Assembly (NCBI RefSeq): GCF_002287065.1
Contig: NZ_NSJZ01000011.1
Coordinates: 31,676-95,675, forward strand
DNA length: 64,000 nt
DNA from: Paracoccus salipaludis
GTDB lineage: Bacteria > Pseudomonadota > Alphaproteobacteria > Rhodobacterales > Rhodobacteraceae
Direction of reading: 5' to 3'
Below are positions 26,041-35,221 of this stretch, piece by piece; positions within the stretch are counted from its first letter, which is position 1; every line of letters begins with the position of its first letter. Under the pieces are notes generated by a model that saw nothing but the letters and a program-made list of their open reading frames with translations, was not told the origin of the DNA and did not search any database. The position numbers were made by a program, and so were the translations under genes.

Positions 26041-29000
26041 ATGACCGCCATGGCATCTGAGACGGTTGATGCAGCACGCATGAGCATCGCGCGCGGCGCC
26101 ATTCGCCGCCCCGTCGCCGTCTGGCTTGCGATCCTGTTCTGCCTGCTTGGCGGGCTCTGGGGGCTTGCCAATGTCGGCCGTCTCGAGGACCCGAGCTTCA
26201 CGCTCAAGACCGCGCTTGTCTTCGTGCCCTATCCCGGCGCGACCGCCGAGGAGGTAGAGGAAGAAGTCGCCGATGTCATCGAAACCGCACTTCAGCAGAT
26301 GCGGCAGCTTGATCGCGTGCAGTCGAAATCCATGCCCGGTATGGCGCAGATCACGGTCGAGATCGACATGCGCTACGGGCCCGACGAGATCCCGCAGATC
26401 TGGGACGAGATGCGCCGGCGCATCGGTGACGTGCGCGGCGAACTGCCCGCCGGCGCCCGCGCTCCGATCGTCAACGATGATTTCGGCGATGTTTACGGGC
26501 TGTTCTATGCCGTGACCACCCAGGGCCTGACGCCGACCGAACAACGCGATCTTGCCACGCTTTTGCGGCGCGGGCTGGTGACGGTGGACGGGGTGGCCAA
26601 GGTCGAGGTCCAGGGCCTGATCGAGGAAGAGATCACCATCGCGATCGACCCGGCCCGCTTGGCCGGTCTGGGCCTGCCGCCCGACCAGTTGATCGGCGTG
26701 ATCGCCAGCGAGAACCAGGTTTTCGCCAATGGCGAGGTCACCGCCGACACCGCGCGCATCGCGCTATCCGTGCCGCAAGGCTATGCCACGGTTGAAGGGA
26801 TCGAGACGCTGCGCCTCGGCGCAGCTGGCGAGGTCGGGCAGGCCACGGTTTTCGATATTGCCGCGGTCAGCCGCCACGAGGTGGAGCAACCCTCCCAGAT
26901 CATTCGCCAGAATGGTGTCCGGGCCTTCACCATCGGCATTTCCGCACTGACCGACCGCAACGTCGTGGCTGTCGGCCAGGCGGTCGAGGCGCGCCTCGCC
27001 GAACTCGGCGAGCAGCTTCCCGAAGGAACAGAACTGGTTCCGATCTACGAACAGACCAAGGTCGTCGATGAAGCGGTGTCGAGTTTCCTTGTTGGTCTCT
27101 TGCAGTCGGTGGTTATCGTGGTCGGCGCGCTGATGCTTACGATGGGCTGGCGCGCGGGCCTTGTGGTGGGCGCCACTCTGGGCCTGACGGTGCTGGCCAC
27201 CGTCTTCTTCATGGCGGTCCTCGGGATCGAGATGGAGCGTATCAGCCTGGGAGCGCTGATCATCGCCATGGGGATGCTGGTGGACAACGCCATCGTCATC
27301 GCCGAGGGCATGGTGATCGGCATGGCGCGCGGCCAGACGCCCGAGGACGCTGCCGCCGAGACCGAGAGCGCGACGAGCATTCCGCTGCTTGGCGCCACGG
27401 TCATCGGCATCATGGCCTTTTCGGGTATCGGCCTGTCGCCGGATGCGACGGGCGAGTTCCTTTTCTCGCTCTTTGCCGTCATCGGGATCTCGCTGTTGCT
27501 CAGCTGGGTTCTGGCAGTCACGGTCACGCCCTACCTGGGCAAGCTTCTGCTGAAGGCCCCGCGAGACATGTCGGCCGATCCCTATCGGGGGCTCATGTAT
27601 CGGGCCTACCGCGGGATCCTGCACGGCTCGCTGCGCGCCCGCTGGCTGGTGATGCTGGTGATCGTGGGGATCACAGTCGCCTCAATCATGGCCTTCGGTC
27701 AGGTCAAGCAGGCCTTCTTCCCTGCCTCGAACACGCCGCTGTTCTACGTCCAGTTCCAGATGCCGCAGGGCACTGACATCCACACCACCGACCGCGCCAT
27801 GCAGCGGCTGGAGCAGATTGTTATGGCCGAGCCCGATGTGGTGGCCGTGACGACGCTGGTCGGGCGCGGGGCCAGCCGCTTCATGCTGACCTACAACCCC
27901 GAACAGGCCGACCCCAGCTATGGCCAGCTGATCGTGCGAACGCGTGACGCCCTGGTGATCCCGGAACTGGCGGCCCGGCTGAACCGCGAGCTGGCGATGG
28001 AGTTCCCCCACGCGCTGGTGCGCACCGAGGAACTGGTCTTCGGCCCGCCGGCGGGGGCTGCGGTGGCGGTGCGCTTCTCGGGGCCCGATCCGCTGATCCT
28101 GCGCCAGCTGGCCGACGAGGCGCTGAAGATCTACGAGGCGGCCGGCACGATTATCGAGCCGCGCACCGACTGGCGCCAGCGCGAATTGCGCGTCGTGCCG
28201 ATCGTCGATGAATCGCGCATGCGCCTGACCGGCGCCACCCGCCAGGCGATCGCCGACACGGTGCAGTTCGGCACCTCGGGCCTGCGCGTGGCCGCCCTGC
28301 GCGAAGGCGACGCCGAGGTGCCGATCTACCTGCGCCTGCCCGAACCCCAGCGCGACGGCATCGACCGCGTGCAGGACCTGCCGGTGTGGTCGCCGGGGGC
28401 CGGTGCCTATGTGCCGATGTCCAACATGGTGACCCGGATGGAGGTCGAGCTTGCCGAGGCGCTGATCCACCGGCGCGACCGCGAGCGCACGATCACCGCC
28501 CAGGGCGGCAAGCGGCCCGATCTGACGGCCGACCAGGCCTTCCGCAGCGTGCGGGCGCAGATCGAGGCGATGGAACTGCCCCCCGGCTACCGGATGGAAT
28601 GGGGCGGCGAGTTCGAAAGCTCGCAGCAGGCTCAAGAATCGCTAGGCAAGCAGTTGCCGCTGGGCTTCCTCGTGATGCTGACGATCTCGATCCTGATGTT
28701 CAACAAGGTGCGCCAGCCGCTGATCCTGTGGCTTGTAGTGCCGATGTCGGTCACAGGGATGGTGCTGGGACTGCTTGCCAGTGGGATGCCGTTCACCTTC
28801 ACGGCTCTGCTGGGCTTCCTGTCGCTGTCGGGGATGCTGATGAAGAACGCCATCGTTCTGGTCGAGGAGATCGACCTCAGGCGCGCGTCCGGGGCGGCGG
28901 ATTACGACGCCGTGGTGGATGGCTCGGTCAGCCGTCTGCGCCCGGTGGTGCTGGCGGCGGGGACGTCGATCTTCGGCATGCTGCCGCTGCTGCCGGACGC

Positions 29001-29157
29001 CTTCTTCGCCTCGATGGCGGTCACGATCATGGGGGGCCTTGCCTTCGCATCGGTTCTTACGCTGCTGGCAGTTCCAGTGCTCTATGCGATCTTGTTCCGC
29101 ATCCGGCGACCCAACGCCGCTTCGGCACGGGAAATCCCCTCCGGTGCCACGACATGA
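26041..29157 (+). CDS. RND-family efflux permease
   Basis: The 1038-residue inner-membrane transporter shows the RND layout: one N-terminal helix, a large periplasmic loop, a helix bundle with GMLVDNAIVIAEGM (proton-relay Asp in TM4, about residue 417), a second periplasmic loop and a C-terminal bundle with GMLMKNAIVLVEEIDLRR. It is typical of the AcrB/MexK-like family. With the adaptor gene it would pump drugs or similar compounds; substrates cannot be deduced. It is cargo of the island and its repressor gene is broken. Confidence 0.92.
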   Translation: MTAMASETVDAARMSIARGAIRRPVAVWLAILFCLLGGLWGLANVGRLEDPSFTLKTALVFVPYPGATAEEVEEEVADVIETALQQMRQLDRVQSKSMPGMAQITVEIDMRYGPDEIPQIWDEMRRRIGDVRGELPAGARAPIVNDDFGDVYGLFYAVTTQGLTPTEQRDLATLLRRGLVTVDGVAKVEVQGLIEEEITIAIDPARLAGLGLPPDQLIGVIASENQVFANGEVTADTARIALSVPQGYATVEGIETLRLGAAGEVGQATVFDIAAVSRHEVEQPSQIIRQNGVRAFTIGISALTDRNVVAVGQAVEARLAELGEQLPEGTELVPIYEQTKVVDEAVSSFLVGLLQSVVIVVGALMLTMGWRAGLVVGATLGLTVLATVFFMAVLGIEMERISLGALIIAMGMLVDNAIVIAEGMVIGMARGQTPEDAAAETESATSIPLLGATVIGIMAFSGIGLSPDATGEFLFSLFAVIGISLLLSWVLAVTVTPYLGKLLLKAPRDMSADPYRGLMYRAYRGILHGSLRARWLVMLVIVGITVASIMAFGQVKQAFFPASNTPLFYVQFQMPQGTDIHTTDRAMQRLEQIVMAEPDVVAVTTLVGRGASRFMLTYNPEQADPSYGQLIVRTRDALVIPELAARLNRELAMEFPHALVRTEELVFGPPAGAAVAVRFSGPDPLILRQLADEALKIYEAAGTIIEPRTDWRQRELRVVPIVDESRMRLTGATRQAIADTVQFGTSGLRVAALREGDAEVPIYLRLPEPQRDGIDRVQDLPVWSPGAGAYVPMSNMVTRMEVELAEALIHRRDRERTITAQGGKRPDLTADQAFRSVRAQIEAMELPPGYRMEWGGEFESSQQAQESLGKQLPLGFLVMLTISILMFNKVRQPLILWLVVPMSVTGMVLGLLASGMPFTFTALLGFLSLSGMLMKNAIVLVEEIDLRRASGAADYDAVVDGSVSRLRPVVLAAGTSIFGMLPLLPDAFFASMAVTIMGGLAFASVLTLLAVPVLYAILFRIRRPNAASAREIPSGATT

Positions 29158-29163
29158 CCGCTT

Positions 29164-29210
29164 CGAAGCTGCCTTGCGGGGCGGCTTCGCCTGTCCGCAT
29201 GATTGCGGAC
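29164..29210 (+). terminator. Tandem hairpins after the RND gene
   Basis: CGAAGC/GCTTCG (29164-29169, 29184-29189) and GTCCGC/GCGGAC (29193-29198, 29205-29210) form two hairpins directly after the stop at 29157. No T-run follows, so intrinsic termination is uncertain. The remaining 29211-29438 has no credible gene. Confidence 0.4.
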
Positions 29211-29438
29211 TTGTCGGACATCGAAGGGCCGCAACCTGACGCAAATCGGGGCAGGAGGACCGGATCGGCGATGACGGAGCTTTCGTCCCGGACGATCTGA
29301 TGCCGTCAAACGTATTGCCGAGACCCGGTCGCGGGACGCATCACCGGCAAAGTCCCACGGAGTCGAGGCGGCAGGGCGGCGGGAAAGGTTCGGCGCAGGG
29401 GGCGGGCCGGGCATCGGGCGAAATCCCATAAAGCGCGT

Positions 29439-29840
29439 TCATGCCGCAGCCCTCCCCTGCACATAACCGAGGAACGCGGCCTGATCGGCCGGGGTCATCC
29501 GCTGATAGCTGGCGAGGCAGTAGGCTTTCAGCTCCACGCGAGACGCCATGTCGGCCCAGAACCCGGCCTCCTCCATCACGCCGCAGAGGAACGGCACCTG
29601 CGGCCAGCCGGGGCGCAGTTCCTCCAGCAGACGCTCCAGGAAGGGAACGCGGTCGTCCGAATCACAGGCTGCGACTGCACAGGCCAGGGCGCTTGCAGTC
29701 CGCAGGCGGTTCAGAGTATGATCGTGGGTGAAAGCACTGCTATGCAGATCAGCCCCGGTTGCGCCCGCCAGCGCGCCGGGGTTTTCGTTTTTGCTGTTGG
29801 ACAAAGCGGAATGTTCCGCAATGTTTTCAATATCCCCCAT
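29439..29840 (-). CDS. Hypothetical protein at the right end of the island
   Basis: The 133-residue protein (MGDIENIAEHSALSNS ... AAFLGYVQGRAAA) is soluble and unrecognised. It faces the same way as the satellite genes and begins 49 bp inside attR, so it probably was the first gene of the element before the IS and efflux segment came between. A start further upstream would cross attR and is rejected. The amino-acid pattern (ELRPGWPQVPFLCGVMEEAGFWADMAS is over a helical stretch) gives no function. Confidence 0.55.
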   Translation of the reverse strand: MGDIENIAEHSALSNSKNENPGALAGATGADLHSSAFTHDHTLNRLRTASALACAVAACDSDDRVPFLERLLEELRPGWPQVPFLCGVMEEAGFWADMASRVELKAYCLASYQRMTPADQAAFLGYVQGRAAA

Positions 29841-29872
29841 TCGGGCGGGTGGACATTCTAGCGGTTTGATAT

Positions 29873-29895
29873 AACAGGACTGTTCACGTCCTGTT
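29873..29895. repeat. Dyad at attR, candidate integrase core site
   Basis: AACAGGAC (29873-29880) and GTCCTGTT (29888-29895) flank a 7-bp centre TGTTCAC. The tRNA T arm has the same layout (ACAGG, 7-nt loop, CCTGT). Such symmetric sites flanking a 7-bp overlap are typical of tyrosine recombinases that use the T loop. Confidence 0.6.
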
Positions 29896-29911
29896 GGGCT
29901 CACCACTGTTT
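29889..29911 (+). repeat. attR (23-bp direct repeat)
   Basis: Identical to 12258-12280. It is the partial copy of the tRNA-Lys 3' end left at the far border of the island. Confidence 0.9.
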
Positions 29912-30270
29912 CCCCTTTCATCAAGGATGAAGCCTTGCGCCCGCCTCCGGCAGAGGCGCTTGCGGCTTTGTGAAGCGGTTGATTCCGTTGCGCGATTGAC
30001 GCTGCCGCGGGGGACTTATAGCTCGGCTTCAAAGCGACCTTCGGCAGGCAGACCCGTCCCCTCATCCTGAGCGGGAAATGCGTGTTCTGCGACAATTCGG
30101 GCGTGCGCCCTTGAGGGGCGCGCGGGGCCCGGATTACGCTGCGGCCATGCGGCCCGCCGAGGCAGGCGCTTTCCGGCGCGGATGCGCCGGTTCCCCGCCC
30201 GGCCCATGGGGTCGAACGAACCGCGCGCCCGTCGCGCCGCCATGACGAAGAAAGGCGACACACCGGACGC
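29912..30270. other. Gap between the island and the antiporter operon
   Basis: About 359 bp with no credible gene. A dyad GCGCCC/GGGCGC at about 30108-30124 and a TTGACG at 29996 are the only visible elements; I could not find a convincing promoter for phaAB. The long reading frames on the minus strand here are shadows. Confidence 0.4.
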
Positions 30271-33249
30271 ATGCTCGGCCAGAACCTTCTCCTTTTGCTT
30301 GCAGTGCTGCCTTTCCTGGGCGCGATCCTGGCCGTCACCATGCCGGTGGGCGCCCGCAACGCCGAGGTGCTGCTGGCGGGGGCCGTGATGGTGGCGGGCC
30401 TTCTGGGGCTGGCGCCCCTGGCGGGGGAGGTCGCGGACGGGGGAGTGGTCGCCCGCAGCATCGAATGGGCGCCCTCGCTGGGGCTGGACGTGACGCTGCG
30501 GGTGGACGGCTTTTCCTGGCTGATGCTTCTGCTGGTCTACGGGATCGGGCTGCTGGTCGTCATCTACGCCCGCTACTACCTGTCCCACGACGATCCCGTG
30601 CCGCGCTTCTACGGCTTCCTGCTGGCCTTCGCGGGGGCGATGGCGGGGATGCTGATGGCGGGCAACATCATCCTGATGGTGGTGTTCTGGGAACTGACGA
30701 GCCTCTTTTCCTTCCTGCTGATCGGCTACTGGCACCAGAACGGCGCCGCCCGCGAGGGCGCGCGCACGGCGCTGATCGTGACCGGGGCCGGGGGCCTCTG
30801 CCTGCTGATGGCGATGATCCTGCTGGGGCACGCCGCCGGCAGCTATCACCTGGACGACGTGCTGGGGGCGGGCGACCGCGTGCGGGCGCATCCCTGGTAT
30901 GGCTGGATCCTGGGGCTGTTCCTGCTTGGGGCCTTCACCAAGTCGGCGCAGTTCCCGTTCCATTTCTGGCTGCCGAACGCGATGGCCGCGCCCACGCCGG
31001 TCAGCGCCTACCTGCATTCGGCCACGATGGTGAAGGCGGGGGTCTTTCTTCTTGTCCGCTTCTCGCCGGTCCTCGGCGGCACCGCCGCCTGGTTCTGGGT
31101 GGTCGCGGGCACGGGCATGGCGACGCTTCTGCTGGGCGCGGTGATCGCCACCTGGCGCAACGACCTCAAGGGGCTGCTGGCCTATTCGACGATCAGCCAC
31201 CTCGGCCTGATCACGGCCCTGGCGGGCATCGGCAGCGGCGGGGCGATCGTGGCCGCGATCTTCCACATCATGAACCACGCGGTCTTCAAGGCCTCGCTGT
31301 TCATGGCCGCGGGCATCATCGACCACGAGACCGGCACCCGCGACATGCGCCGGCTCAGCGGCCTGCGCCATTCCATGCCGCGCACGGCGGCGCTGGCCAT
31401 CGTCGCCGCCGCCGCCATGGGGGGCGTGCCGCTTCTGAACGGCTTCCTGTCCAAGGAGATGTTCTTCGCCGAGGCCGCCGACTGGCACAACGGCACCTGG
31501 CTGGACAACGCGCTGCCCTATATCGCCACCCTCGCCAGCATCTTCAGCGTGGCCTATTCGCTGCGCTTCATCGTGACGGTCTTCTTCGGGCCGCCCGCGA
31601 CGGACCTGCCGAAGGAACCCCACGAGCCCCCCGTCTGGATGCGCCGCCCGGTCGAGCTGCTGGTCGCCATCGTCCTGCTGGTCGGGCTGTGGCCCGCGGC
31701 CATGATCGGCTCGGTCCTGCATTCCGGCGTGCTGGCGGTCCTTGGCGGGAACGCCCCCTACTACAGCCTCGCATTGTGGCACGGCTTCAACGTCGCCCTG
31801 ATGATGAGCCTGACGGCCCTGGTGCTGGGCACGGTCCTTTACTTCGTCATGGCGCCGCGGCTGTCGCGCGCCAACGAGGCGCCGGGCATCCTGTCGCGCA
31901 TCCGCGGCCAGCAGATCTTCGACCGGCTGATGCTGACGCTCACCCGCAGGTGGCCGGCCCGGCTTTACCGCATCCTGGGCAGCGCCCGGCTGCAGGTGCA
32001 GCTGCGCCTGATCGTGCTGCTGAGCCTTGGGGCGACGGCGGCGACGCTGTGGGGCTTCGCCGGGCTTGTCCCGCGCGAGCTGCTGCAAAGCTTCGACGCG
32101 ACCTTTGCGCTGCTCTGGATGGCGGGGATCGCCTGCGCCATCGGGGCGGCGGTCCAGGCCAAGTATCACCGCTTCGCCGCGCTGGCGCTGCTGGGCGGCG
32201 CGGGGCTGGTCACGGCCGTGACCTTCGCCTGGCTGTCGGCCCCCGACCTGGCCGTGACCCAGATCCTGGTCGAGATCATGACAACCGTCCTTCTGCTGCT
32301 GGGCCTGCGCTGGCTGCCCAAGCGCCTGCGCGAGATCGAGGGCGACAACCGCCTGGCCGCCCGGCGCCGCCGCGCGATCGACCTTGTGGTCGCGGGCGCC
32401 TGCGGGGCCGGCGTCGCCGCCATCGCATTCGCGGTGATGACCACGCCCCCCGGCGCCACCATCGGCGACTGGTTCCGCCGCAACGCCTATGCCGAGGGCG
32501 GAGGGACGAACGCCGTCAACGTGATCCTTGTGGACTTCCGCGCCTTCGACACGCTGGGCGAGATCACGGTGCTGGGGATCGTGGCGCTGACCTGCTATGC
32601 GCTGCTGCGCCGCTTCCGCCCCGCCCCCGAAAGCGTGGCGCTGCCCTCGCAGCAGACCTTCAACGAGCTGCCCCCCCTCAACTGCCCGCGTGAGCGCGAG
32701 GCCGAGCGCGAGCCCACCCGCCACGACCTCATGATGCTGATCCCCTCGGTCATCATGCAGTGGATGTTCCCGCTGACGGTGGCGCTGGCGATGTACCTGT
32801 TCCTGCGCGGACACGACCTGCCGGGCGGGGGCTTCGCGGGCGGCGTGGGCTTTGCCATCGGGCTGCTGCTGCAATACCTGGCCACCGACGTGCGCTTTGT
32901 CGAAAGCCGCATCACCATCCTGCCCGTGCGCTGGATCGGGCTGGGGCTGGTGATCGCGGTGGGGACCGGCATGGGGTCCTTCCTGTTCGGCTATCCCTTC
33001 ATGACGGCCCATGCCCAGTACGTCACCCTGCCGGTGATCGGGCAGGTTCCGGCCGCGACCGCGCTGATCTTCGACCTGGGCGTCTTCGCCACGGTCGTGG
33101 GCGCCACGGTGCTGATCCAGATCGCCATCGCGCACCAGTCGCTGCGCTCGGCCCGCCTGAGGGCGCGCGAAAGCGCCGAGGACGCCAACCCGCGCGAGGA
33201 ACGCGAGCACCGGCTGGAAGAACAGCAGCAGCAGCAGGAGGGCGTCTGA
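30271..33249 (+). CDS. phaAB: Pha/Mrp cation:proton antiporter subunit A/B fusion
   Basis: The 992-residue membrane protein is an NADH-dehydrogenase subunit 5-like MrpA (about residues 1-780, with the KSAQFPFHFWLPNAMAAPTPVSAYLHSATMVKAG block) fused to an MrpB-like domain (about 820-960: GHDLPGGGFAGGVGFAIGLLLQY). The fusion is typical of alphaproteobacterial PhaAB, about 999 aa in Sinorhizobium. It exports Na+ or K+ in exchange for protons. The C-terminal tail ends in a Gln-rich EEQQQQQEGV segment. The next gene starts at 33249 with a 1-bp overlap. Confidence 0.93.
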   Translation: MLGQNLLLLLAVLPFLGAILAVTMPVGARNAEVLLAGAVMVAGLLGLAPLAGEVADGGVVARSIEWAPSLGLDVTLRVDGFSWLMLLLVYGIGLLVVIYARYYLSHDDPVPRFYGFLLAFAGAMAGMLMAGNIILMVVFWELTSLFSFLLIGYWHQNGAAREGARTALIVTGAGGLCLLMAMILLGHAAGSYHLDDVLGAGDRVRAHPWYGWILGLFLLGAFTKSAQFPFHFWLPNAMAAPTPVSAYLHSATMVKAGVFLLVRFSPVLGGTAAWFWVVAGTGMATLLLGAVIATWRNDLKGLLAYSTISHLGLITALAGIGSGGAIVAAIFHIMNHAVFKASLFMAAGIIDHETGTRDMRRLSGLRHSMPRTAALAIVAAAAMGGVPLLNGFLSKEMFFAEAADWHNGTWLDNALPYIATLASIFSVAYSLRFIVTVFFGPPATDLPKEPHEPPVWMRRPVELLVAIVLLVGLWPAAMIGSVLHSGVLAVLGGNAPYYSLALWHGFNVALMMSLTALVLGTVLYFVMAPRLSRANEAPGILSRIRGQQIFDRLMLTLTRRWPARLYRILGSARLQVQLRLIVLLSLGATAATLWGFAGLVPRELLQSFDATFALLWMAGIACAIGAAVQAKYHRFAALALLGGAGLVTAVTFAWLSAPDLAVTQILVEIMTTVLLLLGLRWLPKRLREIEGDNRLAARRRRAIDLVVAGACGAGVAAIAFAVMTTPPGATIGDWFRRNAYAEGGGTNAVNVILVDFRAFDTLGEITVLGIVALTCYALLRRFRPAPESVALPSQQTFNELPPLNCPREREAEREPTRHDLMMLIPSVIMQWMFPLTVALAMYLFLRGHDLPGGGFAGGVGFAIGLLLQYLATDVRFVESRITILPVRWIGLGLVIAVGTGMGSFLFGYPFMTAHAQYVTLPVIGQVPAATALIFDLGVFATVVGATVLIQIAIAHQSLRSARLRARESAEDANPREEREHRLEEQQQQQEGV

Positions 33250-33593
33250 TGGAACTGATCCTGTCGCTGGGGATCGGCGTGCTGGTCGCCTCGGGCGTCT
33301 GGCTGACGCTGCGCCCCCGCACCTTTCAGGTCATCGTGGGGCTGGCGCTGCTGTCCTATGGCGTCAACCTGTTCATCTTCGCCATGGGCCGCCTGGTCAC
33401 GGGGGCTGCGCCCATCATGCCCAAGGGCGGCTTCGTCAACCCCGAGGCCTATGCCGATCCCGTTCCCCAGGCGCTTGTGCTGACCGCCATCGTCATCAGC
33501 TTCGCCACCACGGCGCTGTTCCTGGTCGTCATCATGGCCTCGCGCGGGCTGACCGGCACCGACCATGTGGACGGGAAGGAGCGCAGCCCGTGA
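33249..33593 (+). CDS. phaC: Pha/Mrp antiporter subunit C
   Basis: The 114-residue three-helix protein resembles NuoK/MrpC, with GLALLSYGVNLFIFAMGRL and DPVPQALVLTAIVISFATTALFLV, the latter the NuoK-like functional core. It is part of the hetero-oligomeric antiporter. The TGATG junction with phaAB and the GTGA overlap with phaD indicate tight coupling. Confidence 0.93.
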   Translation: MELILSLGIGVLVASGVWLTLRPRTFQVIVGLALLSYGVNLFIFAMGRLVTGAAPIMPKGGFVNPEAYADPVPQALVLTAIVISFATTALFLVVIMASRGLTGTDHVDGKERSP

Positions 33594-35221
33594 CGCTGCC
33601 GGTCCACATGCTTGTCATGCCGATCCTGGTGCCGCTGCTCGCCGGGGCGATCATGCTGATGTACGACGAACGCCGGCGGCAGCTGAAGCTGTCCATCGGC
33701 CTTGTGTCCTGCCTGCTGCAACTGGGCGTGGCCATGGCGCTGATCGACCGCGCGGGCGGATCGGCGGTCGAGGGGCGCAACATCGTCACCCTGTATCTGC
33801 TGGGCGACTGGCCCTCGCCCTACGGGATCGTGCTGGTGCTGGACCGGCTGTCGGCGGTGATGCTGCTGCTGACGGCGCTGGTGGCGCTGCCCGCGCTGCT
33901 TTACGCGGGGGCGGGCTGGCACCGGAACGGGCAGCATTTCTCGCCCTTGTTCCAGTTCCTGCTGATGGGGGTGAACGGGGCCTTCCTGACGGGCGACCTG
34001 TTCAACCTGTTCGTCTTCTTCGAGGTGATGCTGGCGGCCTCCTACGGGCTGCTGCTGCACGGCACGGGCCGCGTCCGGGTGGGCGCCGGGCTGCACTACA
34101 TCGCCGTGAACCTGCTGGCGGCGATGCTGTTCCTGCTGGGCGTGTCGCTGATCTACGGCACCACGGGCACGCTGAACATGGCGGACCTGGCAACGCGCAT
34201 CCCGCGCCTGACGGACGCCGAGCGGCCCATGGTCCACGCGGCCGCGGCGCTGCTGGCGGGGGCCTTCCTGATCAAGGCCGCCATGTGGCCGCTGTGCTTC
34301 TGGCTGCCCAACGCCTATGGCGCGGCAAGCCCGCCCGTCGCGGCGGTCTTCTCGCTGCTGACCAAGGTAGGCGTTTACGTGGTGATCCGGCTGGGGCTGC
34401 TGCTGTTCGGCGCGCAGGCGGGCCTTTCGGCGGGCTTCGGGTCGAACGTGCTGGCGGCGGGCGGCATGGCCACCATGGTCTTCGGCGCGATCGGCGTGCT
34501 GCAGGCGCAGGACCTCGGCCGGATGACCGGCAACCTGGTGCTGGTGTCCTCGGGGACGCTGCTGACGGTGGTGGGGCTGGCGCTGATCTATGACGACGCG
34601 CCCATGCTGACGGCGGCGCTTTACTACATGATCGCCTCGACGCTGGCGCTGGCGGCGCTGTTCCTGCTGGCCGAACCCATCGGTCGGAAGGAAGGGGGCA
34701 TCGCGGGCCTGCTGGCCATCACCGCCGAAGCCTTCGGCCTGGACGCCGAGGATGACCTGGACGAGGAACGGGCCGAGCAGAACCGCCCCATCCCCGGCGC
34801 CACCGCGCTGCTGGGGCTGGCCTTCCTGTCCTGCGTGCTGGTCGTGGCCGGCCTTCCGCCGCTGGCGGGCTTCCTGGGCAAGTTCGGGATGCTGTCGGGC
34901 GCGATCGAGCGGGTGACGGTGCTGCCGGGCCTCTGGGGGCACTGGGCCTTTGTGGTGCTGCTGATCGTCACCGGCTTCTGCGCCCTGGTGGCGCTGTCGC
35001 GCTGGGGCATCCAGAGCCTTTGGGCCAACACCGACGAGCCGCCGCTGCCCGTTCTGGAAATCCTGCCGATCCTGATGCTGATCGGCACGGTCGCCCTGCT
35101 GACGATCGAGGCCGAGCCCGCGCTGCGCTATCTCGACCGGACGGCCGACGCCCTGACCCGCAACCAAGTCTATATCGGCGGCGTGATGACGGCGCCCCCC
35201 GTGGGGCCCGACCCGTCATGA
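33590..35221 (+). CDS. phaD: Pha/Mrp antiporter subunit D
   Basis: The 543-residue membrane protein is MrpD/NuoN-like, with FLIKAAMWPLCFWLPNAYGAASPPVAAVFSLLTKVG in the middle, the conserved proton-channel block. It starts at GTG 33590, overlapping the phaC stop by 4 bp. The ATG at 35218 of phaE overlaps its stop. Confidence 0.93.
   Translation: MTLPVHMLVMPILVPLLAGAIMLMYDERRRQLKLSIGLVSCLLQLGVAMALIDRAGGSAVEGRNIVTLYLLGDWPSPYGIVLVLDRLSAVMLLLTALVALPALLYAGAGWHRNGQHFSPLFQFLLMGVNGAFLTGDLFNLFVFFEVMLAASYGLLLHGTGRVRVGAGLHYIAVNLLAAMLFLLGVSLIYGTTGTLNMADLATRIPRLTDAERPMVHAAAALLAGAFLIKAAMWPLCFWLPNAYGAASPPVAAVFSLLTKVGVYVVIRLGLLLFGAQAGLSAGFGSNVLAAGGMATMVFGAIGVLQAQDLGRMTGNLVLVSSGTLLTVVGLALIYDDAPMLTAALYYMIASTLALAALFLLAEPIGRKEGGIAGLLAITAEAFGLDAEDDLDEERAEQNRPIPGATALLGLAFLSCVLVVAGLPPLAGFLGKFGMLSGAIERVTVLPGLWGHWAFVVLLIVTGFCALVALSRWGIQSLWANTDEPPLPVLEILPILMLIGTVALLTIEAEPALRYLDRTADALTRNQVYIGGVMTAPPVGPDPS

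Larger units (their letters stand above)
12258..29911. mobile_element. Genomic island in tRNA-Lys (satellite-like, with IS and efflux cargo)
   Basis: About 17.65 kb is bounded by a perfect 23-bp direct repeat: 12258-12280 (within the tRNA-Lys 3' end and 6 bp beyond) and 29889-29911. A tyrosine integrase gene starts its 3' end 27 bp from the left repeat. Contents in order are an integrase operon, a small plus-strand gene, a phage head/packaging module, a RecA-fold ATPase, a Topo VI-A-like gene, an IS1380-family element, a truncated tetR, an RND efflux pair and a small minus-strand gene. Tail, lysis and repressor genes are absent. The repeat and integrase are seen directly; mobility today is not known. 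Confidence 0.9.

Noticed and set aside
12258..29911. A complete prophage
   Set aside because: Tail, tape measure, lysis and repressor genes are missing and much of the interval is an IS and efflux genes.
29439..30461. A 340-codon frame spanning attR
   Set aside because: It crosses the island border; only the part starting at 29840 looks like a protein, the rest is low-complexity.
30016..33210. A 1064-codon open frame on the minus strand opposite phaAB
   Set aside because: It is antisense to a well-recognised gene and has the His/Arg/Gly-rich composition of a GC-rich shadow frame, with no domain.
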